Shown: positions 42,937 through 52,076 of the stretch, piece by piece
How positions within the stretch are numbered: the first letter of the stretch is position 1
How the letters are laid out: each line of letters begins with the position of its first letter
Assembly: GCA_964457925.1 (NCBI GenBank)
Contig: CAYWGH010000029.1
Span: forward strand, 1-64,000
Direction: 5' to 3'
DNA length: 64,000 bases
From: Coneutiohabitans sp964457925
GTDB taxonomy: Bacteria; Zhuqueibacterota; Zhuqueibacteria; Zhuqueibacterales; Zhuqueibacteraceae
Made by a program: the position numbers and the translations under genes
The notes under the pieces: model-generated
The model's database searches: none
Told to the model about the DNA's origin: nothing
The model's input: the letters and a program-made list of their open reading frames with translations, nothing else

Positions 42937-43793
42937 TCGCCCTTAAGAACAACGTCAATACCCGCCGGAACGGCCAGCCCGCCGTAAAAGTCAACCCGCT
43001 GCTTCATGATGATCCCGCGGGCTCGAACGCGGCAGAGGAAGCGAGCGAGTCGATCAGCAATTTTCGTACTTTTCAGTATGTGGCGGAACAAGCGTTGCGG
43101 GAGCAGAACCCGAGCACGGCCTTGACGCTGACAAATGAAACCGTCACAATGTTTCGTGCCCTGCCGCTGGCGCAGACTGAGATTGAAAAAATTCGCAACG
43201 AAATTCAAGTGATGCATCAGCGGCATAGCGGCCCGCTGAGCCTCGGCTTTGCCAGCGCCCACAGTGGCGAGGGCACCTCAACGATTCTCGCGAATCTCTT
43301 GCTCGCGTTCAAGAACACAAACTTGCGGATTCTTGCGGTGGATTTGAACGTGCGTCACGCCAACCTTGGCGGCCTGTTCTCCCTTCCCGACAACCCGGGC
43401 TTGGTCGATCTTATTTACGCGCGCCGCCGCTTTGCCGATGTGATCCGTGTGATCAAGTCGAATAAGATTTTTCTATTGCCTTTGGGTATGCCCCCCAAAA
43501 CGGCGCCATTCAATTTCGAAAACGCCGTGCGCGCGATTAACAAAGCCGGCAAGCACAGCAAACACTTCGACCTGCTGTTGTTTGATTTTCCACCGCTCAA
43601 TGAAGTTCCGCAAGGCCTATTCGTTGCCCGCCAAATCGACGGCCTCATTCAGGTGGTACAAGCCGAGCGCACGCGCGTCGAGGTGGTACGATCCCTGAAG
43701 AACAGACTGGATCATTTTGGCATTCCTTTGTTCGGTGTTGTGCTCAATCAACGGCGTTTCTACATCCCGAAAGTTCTCTACCAAAATCTTTAA
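42933..43793 (+). CDS. BY-kinase-like (CpsD/CapB-type) ATPase lacking the Walker A lysine
   Basis: The 286-residue cytosolic protein has the fold of the tyrosine kinases that act with Wzz proteins. GFASAHSGEGTSTILANL corresponds to Walker A, but the lysine of GEGKST is Thr (GEGTST). ILAVDLNVRHANLGGLF is the Walker A' region and LLLFDFPPLNEV the Walker B region. The C-terminus has only two Tyr (RRFYIPKVLYQNL), not a tyrosine cluster. It may still bind nucleotide and regulate the chain-length protein without kinase activity. The start overlaps the upstream stop (ATGA), so stoichiometric production is expected. Confidence 0.85.
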   Translation: MIALKNNVNTRRNGQPAVKVNPLLHDDPAGSNAAEEASESISNFRTFQYVAEQALREQNPSTALTLTNETVTMFRALPLAQTEIEKIRNEIQVMHQRHSGPLSLGFASAHSGEGTSTILANLLLAFKNTNLRILAVDLNVRHANLGGLFSLPDNPGLVDLIYARRRFADVIRVIKSNKIFLLPLGMPPKTAPFNFENAVRAINKAGKHSKHFDLLLFDFPPLNEVPQGLFVARQIDGLIQVVQAERTRVEVVRSLKNRLDHFGIPLFGVVLNQRRFYIPKVLYQNL

Positions 43794-43812
43794 ACCAAAG
43801 GAGATGGTTTTT

Positions 43813-45552
43813 ATGAAAGTCGTTATTCTGGCTGGAGCGAGCGGAGCCCGCTTGCTGCCGCTTACGCAAATTATGCCCAAGCCGTTACTGCCCGTGGCCA
43901 ACACGCCCATGGCGATTCATGTCGTGCAGCACTTAAAACGCTCGGGGTTTACCGATCTGATTTTTTGTTTGGATCGTGAAAATACCGCATTGCTGGAAGT
44001 CTTGGGCAACGGCGACCCCTGGGATGTGGTCATTCGCTATGCCGTAGAAGATCGCCCCGCTGGCACCGGCGGCGCGTTGCGCCAGCTTGCCGACCTTCTG
44101 GCTGATGAGCCATTCATTGTCATGGGATGCAACGTGCTTTTCAATTTCAATCTGCGCGATCTCGTGAAGCAGCATATTCGCTCACGCGCCGACGCAACGG
44201 TATTGGTTTCAAAGTTGCCGGCAGTTTATGATCTGGGCCGCAGCGAAGTGGTGGAGGTATCGGAAAACGGCCGCATGGCGCGCATTAACCGCGGCGATGG
44301 CGTAATTCAATCGTCCCGCTTCTTTCCTTTGGGCATTTATTGCTTTCAGCCTTCGGTATTTCAACACTATCAGCCGGGTGAAAGTTTTCTCGACATCAAA
44401 GAACAATTGCTGCCTCGGCTGTTGGAAGCCGGACTCAAAGTCAACGCGCAGCAATTAACCGGCGAATGGCAGGATCTCTTCAATCTTGAAGATTACATGA
44501 AAATAAACGAAGGCGTGCTCTCCGGCCGCTTCGGCAGCATGACGTATCACCAGCAAATTTCGCCCAACGTTTGGGCCGCTCCCAACGTTCGCGTCGGCAG
44601 CCGCGTAAACTTTATTCCGCCGGTCGTCATCGGGGATAATACCGTGATTGACGACGATGTTCAAATCATTGGACCCGTCACGATTGGCGCGGATTGTTTC
44701 GTCGGAAAGGGCGCCATTCTGCGCGAAAGCATACTGTGGAACCGCAGCCGCATCGCGGAGGGAAGCTGGATTGAGCGCTCTGTGATAGCCCGCGACAGCA
44801 CCGTCGGTCCGCGCCAATATCTGAAAGGCGCCGTCGTCGTGAAAAACCAGTTGCACACCGCCACCGTGAATTTGCTGGAGAAGAACTATAACATTACCAC
44901 GATTGCTTCTGCTCAATCCACGCCTGCGTTAACTGGGCAACATCGCCGCCGGCTTTATGATTTCAGCAAGCGCAGCATCGATCTGTTTTTTGCCTCACTT
45001 TTGTTCATGTTGTTTTTGCCGGTCATGGGCGCGCTCGCCCTGGCGATTAAGCTCGACAGCCCGGGGCCCGTATTTTTTCGCCAGCGGCGCTGCGGGCTCG
45101 GCGGCCGGGAATTCTTCATGTTCAAGTTTCGTTCGATGGTGCAGGACGCGGCGCAGCGTCAGCACGAGCTGAAACATCTGAATCAAGTCGACGGCCCGAT
45201 CTTTAAAATCGAAAACGATCCGCGTATGACGCGCGTCGGAAAAATTCTCCGCAAGTTCAGCCTCGATGAAATTCCACAACTGATCAACATTCTGCGTGGT
45301 GAGATGAGCTTCGTTGGCCCGAGGCCTTTAGCGCGCAAAGAACTCAAATATGAACCGTCCTGGTCCGAAACCCGCCTGCAAGTCAAGCCCGGGCTTACCG
45401 GACTTTGGCAAATCAGCGGCAGAAGTGACTCTTCCTTTCGCGATTGGGTTGCGATGGACAAGTATTACGCCACACATCAGAGCCTGCTCTTGGATATGAA
45501 AATCTTATTCAAAACGCCGCTCAACGTGATCTTGGGTGCGGGCGCTTATTAA
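43813..45552 (+). CDS. Fusion of sugar nucleotidyltransferase and phosphoglycosyl transferase
   Basis: The 579-residue protein joins two enzymes. Residues 1-230 are an NDP-sugar pyrophosphorylase (VVILAGASGARLLPLTQIMPKPLLPVAN, with GASGAR for the usual GGxGTR), residues about 240-350 are left-handed beta-helix repeats (PPVVIGDNTVIDDDVQIIGPVTIG), and from about 385 it is a polyprenyl-phosphate sugar-1-phosphate transferase: KRSIDLFFASLLFMLF membrane helix, DSPGPVFFRQRRCGLGG, FKFRSM, SLDEIPQLINILRGEMSFVGPRPL and GLTGLWQISGR. It would both make the activated sugar and start the lipid-linked repeat unit. ATG at 43813 has AAGGAG ten bases upstream. Confidence 0.9.
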   Translation: MKVVILAGASGARLLPLTQIMPKPLLPVANTPMAIHVVQHLKRSGFTDLIFCLDRENTALLEVLGNGDPWDVVIRYAVEDRPAGTGGALRQLADLLADEPFIVMGCNVLFNFNLRDLVKQHIRSRADATVLVSKLPAVYDLGRSEVVEVSENGRMARINRGDGVIQSSRFFPLGIYCFQPSVFQHYQPGESFLDIKEQLLPRLLEAGLKVNAQQLTGEWQDLFNLEDYMKINEGVLSGRFGSMTYHQQISPNVWAAPNVRVGSRVNFIPPVVIGDNTVIDDDVQIIGPVTIGADCFVGKGAILRESILWNRSRIAEGSWIERSVIARDSTVGPRQYLKGAVVVKNQLHTATVNLLEKNYNITTIASAQSTPALTGQHRRRLYDFSKRSIDLFFASLLFMLFLPVMGALALAIKLDSPGPVFFRQRRCGLGGREFFMFKFRSMVQDAAQRQHELKHLNQVDGPIFKIENDPRMTRVGKILRKFSLDEIPQLINILRGEMSFVGPRPLARKELKYEPSWSETRLQVKPGLTGLWQISGRSDSSFRDWVAMDKYYATHQSLLLDMKILFKTPLNVILGAGAY

Positions 45553-45636
45553 AAACACGCGTCGCGGCTCATTTTGATTCGTGTTGGGCACAAAATTTAT
45601 GGCGTTAAACCTGGCCTTGAGTCAAGAATTCATATC

Positions 45637-47145
45637 ATGTCCACAACTCCGGCAGTCATGACTGCGTTCGAAAATGACAACGCCTCAAAATACCTGCGCT
45701 GGCTTGTCTGCGGGGCATTGCTATTGGCGTATGCCTCGATTACGTACCGCCTAGCGAGTTTTCCAGATAACTGGCTGGGTGCATTTATCGCACTCTGTAT
45801 GGGCGTGGTTGCCTTATTGGTAATTAGTAAACGCCATTTGGCGTTGTTGATGGCACTCGTCGTAGCGATCCCGCTCGTGGGTTTTGATTTCAGCCTCTAC
45901 TTCAATGAAAAACTCGGCGGCGATTATCGCATTGCCGCAAGCCTGCTGGATTTCACCCTAATCGGCTTGTGGTTAAAATACCTGCTTACCGTTCCGCGTG
46001 ACAAGCGGCAGCCTCTTCAACCGCGCATCCTCAAATGGCTTATGATCGGCCTGTTCATACTCGCGCTGTTCTCTGCGAATTTTGCCAAAGAAGTCGATCG
46101 TACGCTGTTCGAAATCATCCGGCTGTTTCGCATGATGGCGCTGGTTTGGATCACGGCAAAAAGCGTGCATCATGCTGCCGCACTCAAACACGTCGTCATG
46201 GTTTTGTTTGCCATGACGATACTGGAGGGTTTTTTGAGCTTCGGACAAAAATTCGCCGGCGGCCAATTGGGGATTACCCTGCTCGGCGAACCCGACAAGG
46301 TATTGTCTCAGGAATTGAACACGGGCGATACCGCAATTCGCCCCGGAGGAACCTTCGGCCATGCCAATCAATTCGCGCGTTTTCTCGGGTTAGTGCTGCC
46401 GCTTGCCCTGGCGGTTACGATTGCGGCGCAGAACAAAACGTATCGGTTGCTTGCGAGTGCAACGTTGGTGATCGGCGGCGGGGCATTGGTCGCCACACTC
46501 TCACGCGGCGCATGGATCGGCGTTACATTGGCTAGCGGACTCGTCTTCGCGATCATGATCATGCAACCCGCACTGCGCGTCAGAGCTTTGCAAAGCCTGA
46601 AACTTGTGACGCTGCTCATCATTCCCTTTGTATTAGTCAATATCGGCACCTTCATTGCGCGTTTTACCAGCGCAGATGAAGGCTCCTTCGCAACGCGCGA
46701 GCCAATGGCGCGCATTGCTGTGAAAATTATCGAGGATCATCCTTGGGGAATCGGTTACGGCAACTATCGTCTGTGGCTGCCGAGATATGGCGACCCGGCG
46801 GTGCCGTTTACTTTTCAAGCCAAAGTACACAACATGTATTTGTTGGTTGCTGCGGAATTGGGAGTGGTGAGCATGATTGTGCTCGTGTGCCTATTGTTGG
46901 CGGTGTTCCATCATGGCTTCGCCTTGGCGCGACGCGCAACCTCTGACCTAGCCATGGTGGCTGCCGGTATCAGCGGCGGTCTGCTCGCATTCATGATTCA
47001 CTGCCTGGTCGATTACGAAGAAATCGGCCGCATTCCGATTCTGTGGTTTTATGTCGGGTTGATATGCGCAATTACAAGCCTCTATAAAAAGGGGAATCCA
47101 CCTCAAGGCATCGTGCTGCACCCCGCAACTCTGGAGAAGAATTGA
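45637..47145 (+). CDS. O-antigen ligase/polymerase family membrane protein (Wzy-like)
   Basis: The 502-residue protein (from ATG 45637; a TTG at 45574 would add 21 residues) has about 11-12 transmembrane helices. The large periplasmic loop contains GGTFGHANQFARFLGLVLPLAL, a pattern of the WaaL/Wzy_C family, and VHNMYLLVAAELGVVSM is the conserved C-terminal loop with His. It probably polymerises repeat units or ligates the glycan. Its place between the initiating transferase and the flippase supports the polymerase role. Ribosome site is weak for either start. Confidence 0.85.
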   Translation: MSTTPAVMTAFENDNASKYLRWLVCGALLLAYASITYRLASFPDNWLGAFIALCMGVVALLVISKRHLALLMALVVAIPLVGFDFSLYFNEKLGGDYRIAASLLDFTLIGLWLKYLLTVPRDKRQPLQPRILKWLMIGLFILALFSANFAKEVDRTLFEIIRLFRMMALVWITAKSVHHAAALKHVVMVLFAMTILEGFLSFGQKFAGGQLGITLLGEPDKVLSQELNTGDTAIRPGGTFGHANQFARFLGLVLPLALAVTIAAQNKTYRLLASATLVIGGGALVATLSRGAWIGVTLASGLVFAIMIMQPALRVRALQSLKLVTLLIIPFVLVNIGTFIARFTSADEGSFATREPMARIAVKIIEDHPWGIGYGNYRLWLPRYGDPAVPFTFQAKVHNMYLLVAAELGVVSMIVLVCLLLAVFHHGFALARRATSDLAMVAAGISGGLLAFMIHCLVDYEEIGRIPILWFYVGLICAITSLYKKGNPPQGIVLHPATLEKN

Positions 47146-47146
47146 C

Positions 47147-48577
47147 GTGTCCGGTAAAATTTTTAAAAACGCTTCCTCTCTTCTGCTCGTGCAAGTCCTC
47201 AATCCGTTGCTCGGTATGGCCTTTGTGATTGCGTTAGCCCGCATCGACGGCGCCGCGAGTTTGGGCATTTACACCTTCGCTATCACCATGGTCAACATCT
47301 TCGAAAACATCGCAGGCCTGGGCCTGCGCGAATATCTGATCCGCGAGGTCGGCAAAGATCCCTCGCAGTGGCGCGCGCTGCATAATGGCGCGATGATCGC
47401 CGGGCTTGTCGCGGCTTTGTTCGCGCAATTCGTCATGCTGGCCTTTGCGAAAATCGCCGGCTACGACGCGGAAACCGTAAGCGGGCTTTTCACCGTGAGC
47501 TTTTCGCTAGTGCCAGCGGTCATGCTTTATGTTTTCGTATCGTTTCTTTACGCCTTCGATCATATGGCCATTACCAGCGTCATTTTCATCGTCGAAACGA
47601 TTGTGCGCACCATACTCGGCCTTCTGATCGTCTCCTATGGTTTGGGCATGCATTGGCTTCTCCTCTCGTTCACGTGCAGCCGTATCATTGCTGCAACGCT
47701 GGCGGGCTGGGCGCAAACCAAACATCTCGGTTGGGCCGGACGCGTGTGGAATCGTCACGTGCTGCGCGATATGCTCAAAGCCGTCCCGACGTTTGCAGCC
47801 ATGGCGATTTTAGCCACCGTGTACTGGCGTTTGAATATTGTTATCCTCACAAAAATGTGCGACGTTGAAGCCGTCGGACACTACAGCGCAGGCTATCGTT
47901 TGATGGACCTCATCGCGTTTACCGGCGGCAGCTTGCTTACCGCGATTTATCCTGCCATGGCCCGGTTCTTTCATCACCATCGCGAAGATTTCAAACGGCT
48001 GCTCGACAAGAGCCTGCAATATACCATTGCAGTTTACTTGCCGATCGCGGTTGCCGTATACGAGCTCAGCCCGAAAATCATCACCCTCTTCTTCGGCGAA
48101 AACTTCGCTGCAGCGGTTGAAGCTTTACGGATACTGGCCTGGGTTACATTGCCGTTGATATTGGCGAATTTGTTCGCAAACACTCTCATTATCGCCGGCC
48201 GCCAGGACCTTGATCTGCGCATCAACGCGTATCGTCTCGCATGGAACCTCGTCTTAAGCTATGTGCTCATCGCCCAATTCGGCATGATCGGCGCATGCGG
48301 GGCAATCTTGTTGTCCACCATCGCAGCAGCTGTCCTGCAATTTTATTACTTACGCGACATCGCGGCGCCGTCGCTCTCGTTTGCACAGCTTTTAAAACCG
48401 TGCATCGCTGTGATTGCGATGATGCTCGGATTAAAACTTGCGAACACTTGGGCGCTTCTGCCTCAAATCCTGTTGGCGGCCGCAGCCTATTGCACTGTCT
48501 ATTTGATGATGAAACCATTCGACATTGAAGACCGCCGGTTATTCCACTCTCTGGGAAGAGTAACTGCGACGGCATGA
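47147..48577 (+). CDS. Polysaccharide flippase (Wzx-like, MATE/PST type)
   Basis: The 476-residue protein has about 12-14 transmembrane helices and starts with FKNASSLLLVQVLNPLLGMAFVIALARIDGAASLGIYTFAITMVNIFENIAGLGL (described by position, residues 5-60), typical of the polysaccharide transport family. It should move lipid-linked repeat units to the periplasm. The start codon is GTG at 47147 with GGAGAAG six bases upstream, one base after the preceding stop. A C-terminal EAL-like charged tail is short and cytosolic. Confidence 0.88.
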   Translation: MSGKIFKNASSLLLVQVLNPLLGMAFVIALARIDGAASLGIYTFAITMVNIFENIAGLGLREYLIREVGKDPSQWRALHNGAMIAGLVAALFAQFVMLAFAKIAGYDAETVSGLFTVSFSLVPAVMLYVFVSFLYAFDHMAITSVIFIVETIVRTILGLLIVSYGLGMHWLLLSFTCSRIIAATLAGWAQTKHLGWAGRVWNRHVLRDMLKAVPTFAAMAILATVYWRLNIVILTKMCDVEAVGHYSAGYRLMDLIAFTGGSLLTAIYPAMARFFHHHREDFKRLLDKSLQYTIAVYLPIAVAVYELSPKIITLFFGENFAAAVEALRILAWVTLPLILANLFANTLIIAGRQDLDLRINAYRLAWNLVLSYVLIAQFGMIGACGAILLSTIAAAVLQFYYLRDIAAPSLSFAQLLKPCIAVIAMMLGLKLANTWALLPQILLAAAAYCTVYLMMKPFDIEDRRLFHSLGRVTATA

Positions 48578-48593
48578 ACGGGATAAAAACGCC

Positions 48594-49616
48594 ATGAAAA
48601 CAAACATCAAAGTTTCTTTTGTAGTCATTGGGCGCAACGAAGAAAAGCATTTGCCGGCTTGTCTCCAATCGATTCTGCAGGTCAAGTATCCACCGGAACA
48701 GAAAGAAATCATTTTTGTTGATAATAATTCTACGGATAATTCCGAGAAAATCGCTCGCCGTTTTCCTGTTCACGTGATCGCGCTGAAACAGCAACCTTCT
48801 ACACCCGGCTTGGCGCGCAATGCCGGCCTGCGTGCAGCAACCGGGGAGTATGTTCATTTCGTTGACGGAGACATGACCGTCGCCCCGGAATGGTTGCAAG
48901 CCGCTTTGCCGGCCTTTGCAGATCCGCGGGTCGCGGCTGTCGTGGGCCGTCTCAAAGAGGTTTATCCACACAAAAGCCTGTACAATCGTTTTTTCGATCT
49001 TGGCTGGAAAACCGCGCCGCTCGGTGAGATTGAAAATCCGGGGGGCGGCGGGCTGTTTCGCACCGCAGTTTTGCGCGAACTGGGCGGCTATGATGATTCG
49101 TTATTTGGCGCGGAGGAAATCGATCTTGGTTACCGCCTGCGGCAAAAAAAATTTAAAACCCTTCGCATTCCACAGTTGATGGCCTGGCACGATATGGATA
49201 TGCAATCCTTCCGCCACTTTTGGCGGCGCGGCGTGCGTGACGGTTTCTACGAAATGGAAATGATCAAACGCTACTTCAACTGGTCGCTGCCGTTGCCGCA
49301 AGACTATATCTGGAAGATGAATGCGCAACTTCTGGCTTTGCTCGCTTTACTCGTTGGGCTCATTTATCACCCCAACATCATTCTTGCGCAAGCCGTTTGG
49401 GCGCTGCCGTTATTTTTCTTTGTGAAAAAAGCGCGTTATTACTATCACGCAACCAACGAACAAAAATTTTGCTGGCTTGCAGCCTTCTTTAATTACTTCA
49501 ATATGTTTCCAATTATGTGGGGCGAATTGCGCTACCTTTGTCATCAGCCTGCCGCACACGTGAAACGTTTATTCCCGAAACCACTGGCACGCGCGCTCCG
49601 TTTCAGCATCTCATAA
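48594..49616 (+). CDS. Glycosyltransferase family 2 with C-terminal membrane helices
   Basis: The 340-residue protein begins with a GT-A fold domain: SFVVIGRNEEKHLPACLQSIL, FVDNNSTDNSEKIARRF, VDGDMTV as the metal-binding DxD-like motif and GAEEIDLGYRLRQ as the acceptor/base region. Two or three C-terminal hydrophobic helices (about 245-300) anchor it at the membrane. It transfers a sugar to the lipid-linked unit on the cytosolic side. A strong terminator follows immediately, so it ends the first transcript. Confidence 0.88.
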   Translation: MKTNIKVSFVVIGRNEEKHLPACLQSILQVKYPPEQKEIIFVDNNSTDNSEKIARRFPVHVIALKQQPSTPGLARNAGLRAATGEYVHFVDGDMTVAPEWLQAALPAFADPRVAAVVGRLKEVYPHKSLYNRFFDLGWKTAPLGEIENPGGGGLFRTAVLRELGGYDDSLFGAEEIDLGYRLRQKKFKTLRIPQLMAWHDMDMQSFRHFWRRGVRDGFYEMEMIKRYFNWSLPLPQDYIWKMNAQLLALLALLVGLIYHPNIILAQAVWALPLFFFVKKARYYYHATNEQKFCWLAAFFNYFNMFPIMWGELRYLCHQPAAHVKRLFPKPLARALRFSIS

Positions 49617-49650
49617 AAAGCCCGGCAGTTTTGATCTGCCGGGCTTTTTA
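49615..49650 (+). terminator. Rho-independent terminator
   Basis: A 14-bp perfect stem AAAAAGCCCGGCAG / CTGCCGGGCTTTTT encloses the loop TTTTGAT and ends in a T-run. It overlaps the stop codon of the GT2 gene and closes the first exopolysaccharide transcript. Confidence 0.95.
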
Positions 49651-49814
49651 TCAACGCATCATTTTGTTCCAGAAACGGGGTCTCGCTCTATTTTGTTACA
49701 AAGAAATGTTGCTATTCCAAACTTAAGCTGCGCCAGGCACGCCATGCCTCATTCACCACTGCGATAACTTAAGCAAATATGTGCGTGCCGCGCCTTTCGC
49801 CCTGCCAATCGTGA

Positions 49815-49831
49815 TGGCATCGCCCTTGCTT
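49815..49831 (+). promoter_or_regulatory. Sigma-54 promoter upstream of the first asparagine-synthase-like gene
   Basis: TGGCATCGCCCTTGCTT matches the -24/-12 consensus TGGCAC-N5-TTGCW, with GG and GC correctly 10 bp apart. It is about 62 bp upstream of the ATG at 49893 and after the terminator. Confidence 0.75.
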
Positions 49832-49892
49832 TGGACCATGATGGCAAGAGAGCGCTTCACTTTATAAAAATAAGATCCACGTTGAGGGAAAT

Positions 49893-51818
49893 ATGCCTGG
49901 AATTTTTGGAATCGTTCACGCCGGAAACGCTCCGGAGCTTTTGAATCGTTCAACAAAAAATATGGTTGCACCGCTTTTGCATTTTCCATGGTATCAATGG
50001 ACGGAAAGCCGCCAACCAAACGCAGTGCTTGGCCTCGTCAGTTTGGGGGCATTAACCCCCTCGCCGCATTGCCTGACAAGCGAGGATCAATGTTACCTGC
50101 TTGCCTTCGAAGGTGAGCTTTATAACGCCCGTGAATTGCAAAAAGAATTGGGCGGATATGATCTGCAAAACAGCGGCGCAAACCCTCATGCCGCCGTAGC
50201 ATTCCAGGCCCTCCGGCGATGGGGTGCGGCGGCGCTTGAACGTTTCAACGGGCTTTTCCAATTGGCGTTTTGGGATTCCAGTCTGAAAGAACTCATCGTA
50301 AGCGGCGATCGCTGCGGCTTGCGGCCTGTTTATGTCGCACAGCACGAAGATAAATTTGCTTTTGCGCCTGAAGTCAAAGCGTTGCTAACGTTGCCGTGGG
50401 TTTCGCGGGCAATCGATTACACCGGTATCCTCAGCTTCATGCGCCATGGCTTTTGTCAAGGCCGTCGCACTTTCTTTCAAGATGTGAACGTTTTACCGGC
50501 AGGCACTTTTGCAATATTTCGCCAAGGCCGGTTGCAAATACAGCGCTATTGGGAAATGGCCTTCCAGCCCCGGGCTTCTTATGATGAAAAGGAAACACAA
50601 CAGCGTTTCATCGAGACCTGGCAAGAAGTCATGCATGCGCAAACCGAAGGCGAACTCCGTCACGGCTTGCTATTGAGCGGCGGCGTCGATTCGCGTTTGA
50701 TTCTCGCGGCCCTGGCGGCGCAAAAGCGCAACGTATTGACGTTTACTGTCGGCGCTCCCGGCTGCAAAGATGCAGAAGTTGCGAAACGTGTGGCCGAAAC
50801 CATAGGCTACGCCAATCTTTTTAGCCCGATCGTAGCCAACGAGGCGGCGAGTGGCTTGGAACGCGCCATTTATCTCACCGACGGCATGCAAAGTTGCTTC
50901 CGCCTGAACGCACAGCGGCTGTCACCCAGTCTGGCGGAATCCGTAAGCGTGATTTATGATGGCATCACTCCTCTTGATCAATTGCATAACAATGAAGAGC
51001 TGTTTTGGCAACCGCTCGCGCGGCAAACCGAGCCGGTGAGCTGGCTGCGCGCGAGAGCAAACCAGAAAAAAATTAACGCCCTTAATCTCTCTACGCACGC
51101 TTGCGTCAATCTTTTCTCAGCGGAAGCACAATCACATCTGCAACAGGACCCTGGCATTATTGACGAATTTGTGCAAGCACAACGCATACAAAACGCCAGT
51201 GTAGCGGCCAAGAGCGATCACGCTTGCCGGGAATATTTTCAAACAACTTTCGGCCCGCAAATTCTGCGCAGTATCGTCGAGGTGCGCAGCCCGTTTTTTG
51301 ACAAAAGGATGCTTGATCTCATCGGCACATGGACGCCCATGCAACGCCGTGATCACAAACCTTTGCAACGCGCCGCCATCCATGCTTTAACGCCAGCCTT
51401 GTCGCGTATTCCATGGGGCCGGACAGGGTTGGCGTTGACCGCGGGATTCTACAAAACCCAACTGCGCCTCACCACAAATGCCTTGCAACACCGCTTCAAC
51501 GCTGCATTACGGCGGCAAGCGCGAACCAACAGCACGAAGATGGTCGATTACGATGAAATGATTCGCGTCTCGCCGCGCTTACAACAGAAGATTGCGGCGA
51601 TCATGATTGACCGCTGGCCGGAGGGGTCGCGCTTGTTCAATCGCCGAAGCTTGCATATGCTACTCGAAAAGCATGTGAATCGCCGGGGCAACTTTGCAGA
51701 ACTATTCGGGCGAATCATTACCGTGGAAATTTGGTACCGGCTTTTCGTGCGCGACACCGCGCGTCTATCTCACGTCGCGACCAAAACATCGGAACCGATC
51801 TATCATATGGCAGCATAG
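49893..51818 (+). CDS. Asparagine-synthase-like amidotransferase without the catalytic Cys
   Basis: The 641-residue protein has the two-domain layout of AsnB: an N-terminal glutaminase-like region (LLAFEGELYNARELQKELGG, GRRTFFQDVNVLPAG after) and a synthetase domain with the PPi-loop HGLLLSGGVDSRLIL (about 252-266). The N-terminus is MPGIFGI, so the nucleophilic Cys2 is Pro and glutamine hydrolysis is not expected; ammonia or another donor would be needed. Family members in polysaccharide clusters amidate sugar acids or modify the glycan. A second AsnB-like gene at 58892 keeps Cys2. It opens a sigma-54-controlled unit. Confidence 0.87.
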   Translation: MPGIFGIVHAGNAPELLNRSTKNMVAPLLHFPWYQWTESRQPNAVLGLVSLGALTPSPHCLTSEDQCYLLAFEGELYNARELQKELGGYDLQNSGANPHAAVAFQALRRWGAAALERFNGLFQLAFWDSSLKELIVSGDRCGLRPVYVAQHEDKFAFAPEVKALLTLPWVSRAIDYTGILSFMRHGFCQGRRTFFQDVNVLPAGTFAIFRQGRLQIQRYWEMAFQPRASYDEKETQQRFIETWQEVMHAQTEGELRHGLLLSGGVDSRLILAALAAQKRNVLTFTVGAPGCKDAEVAKRVAETIGYANLFSPIVANEAASGLERAIYLTDGMQSCFRLNAQRLSPSLAESVSVIYDGITPLDQLHNNEELFWQPLARQTEPVSWLRARANQKKINALNLSTHACVNLFSAEAQSHLQQDPGIIDEFVQAQRIQNASVAAKSDHACREYFQTTFGPQILRSIVEVRSPFFDKRMLDLIGTWTPMQRRDHKPLQRAAIHALTPALSRIPWGRTGLALTAGFYKTQLRLTTNALQHRFNAALRRQARTNSTKMVDYDEMIRVSPRLQQKIAAIMIDRWPEGSRLFNRRSLHMLLEKHVNRRGNFAELFGRIITVEIWYRLFVRDTARLSHVATKTSEPIYHMAA

Positions 51819-52076
51819 GCGTATTGCCCATCATTACATGCCTGCGGTCTCATGCCAGTGTCTCGCCTGAATGGCGTTCTCGTTTGCGATGCCACAATTC
51901 TGGCGCACTCACACTTGCCTGACATTTGCGTTTCAGGTGGCGCGGCTCATTTATGTGAAATCCGATACGTAGATTGCCCAGCACTCCAAGCCAAGGCGCG
52001 TCTCGTGAATGTTATGCTCTGGTTTCAATGCTTGCGTCACGGGCTTGTTGTCACTTGCGAAGAACCAGAATAAGAA

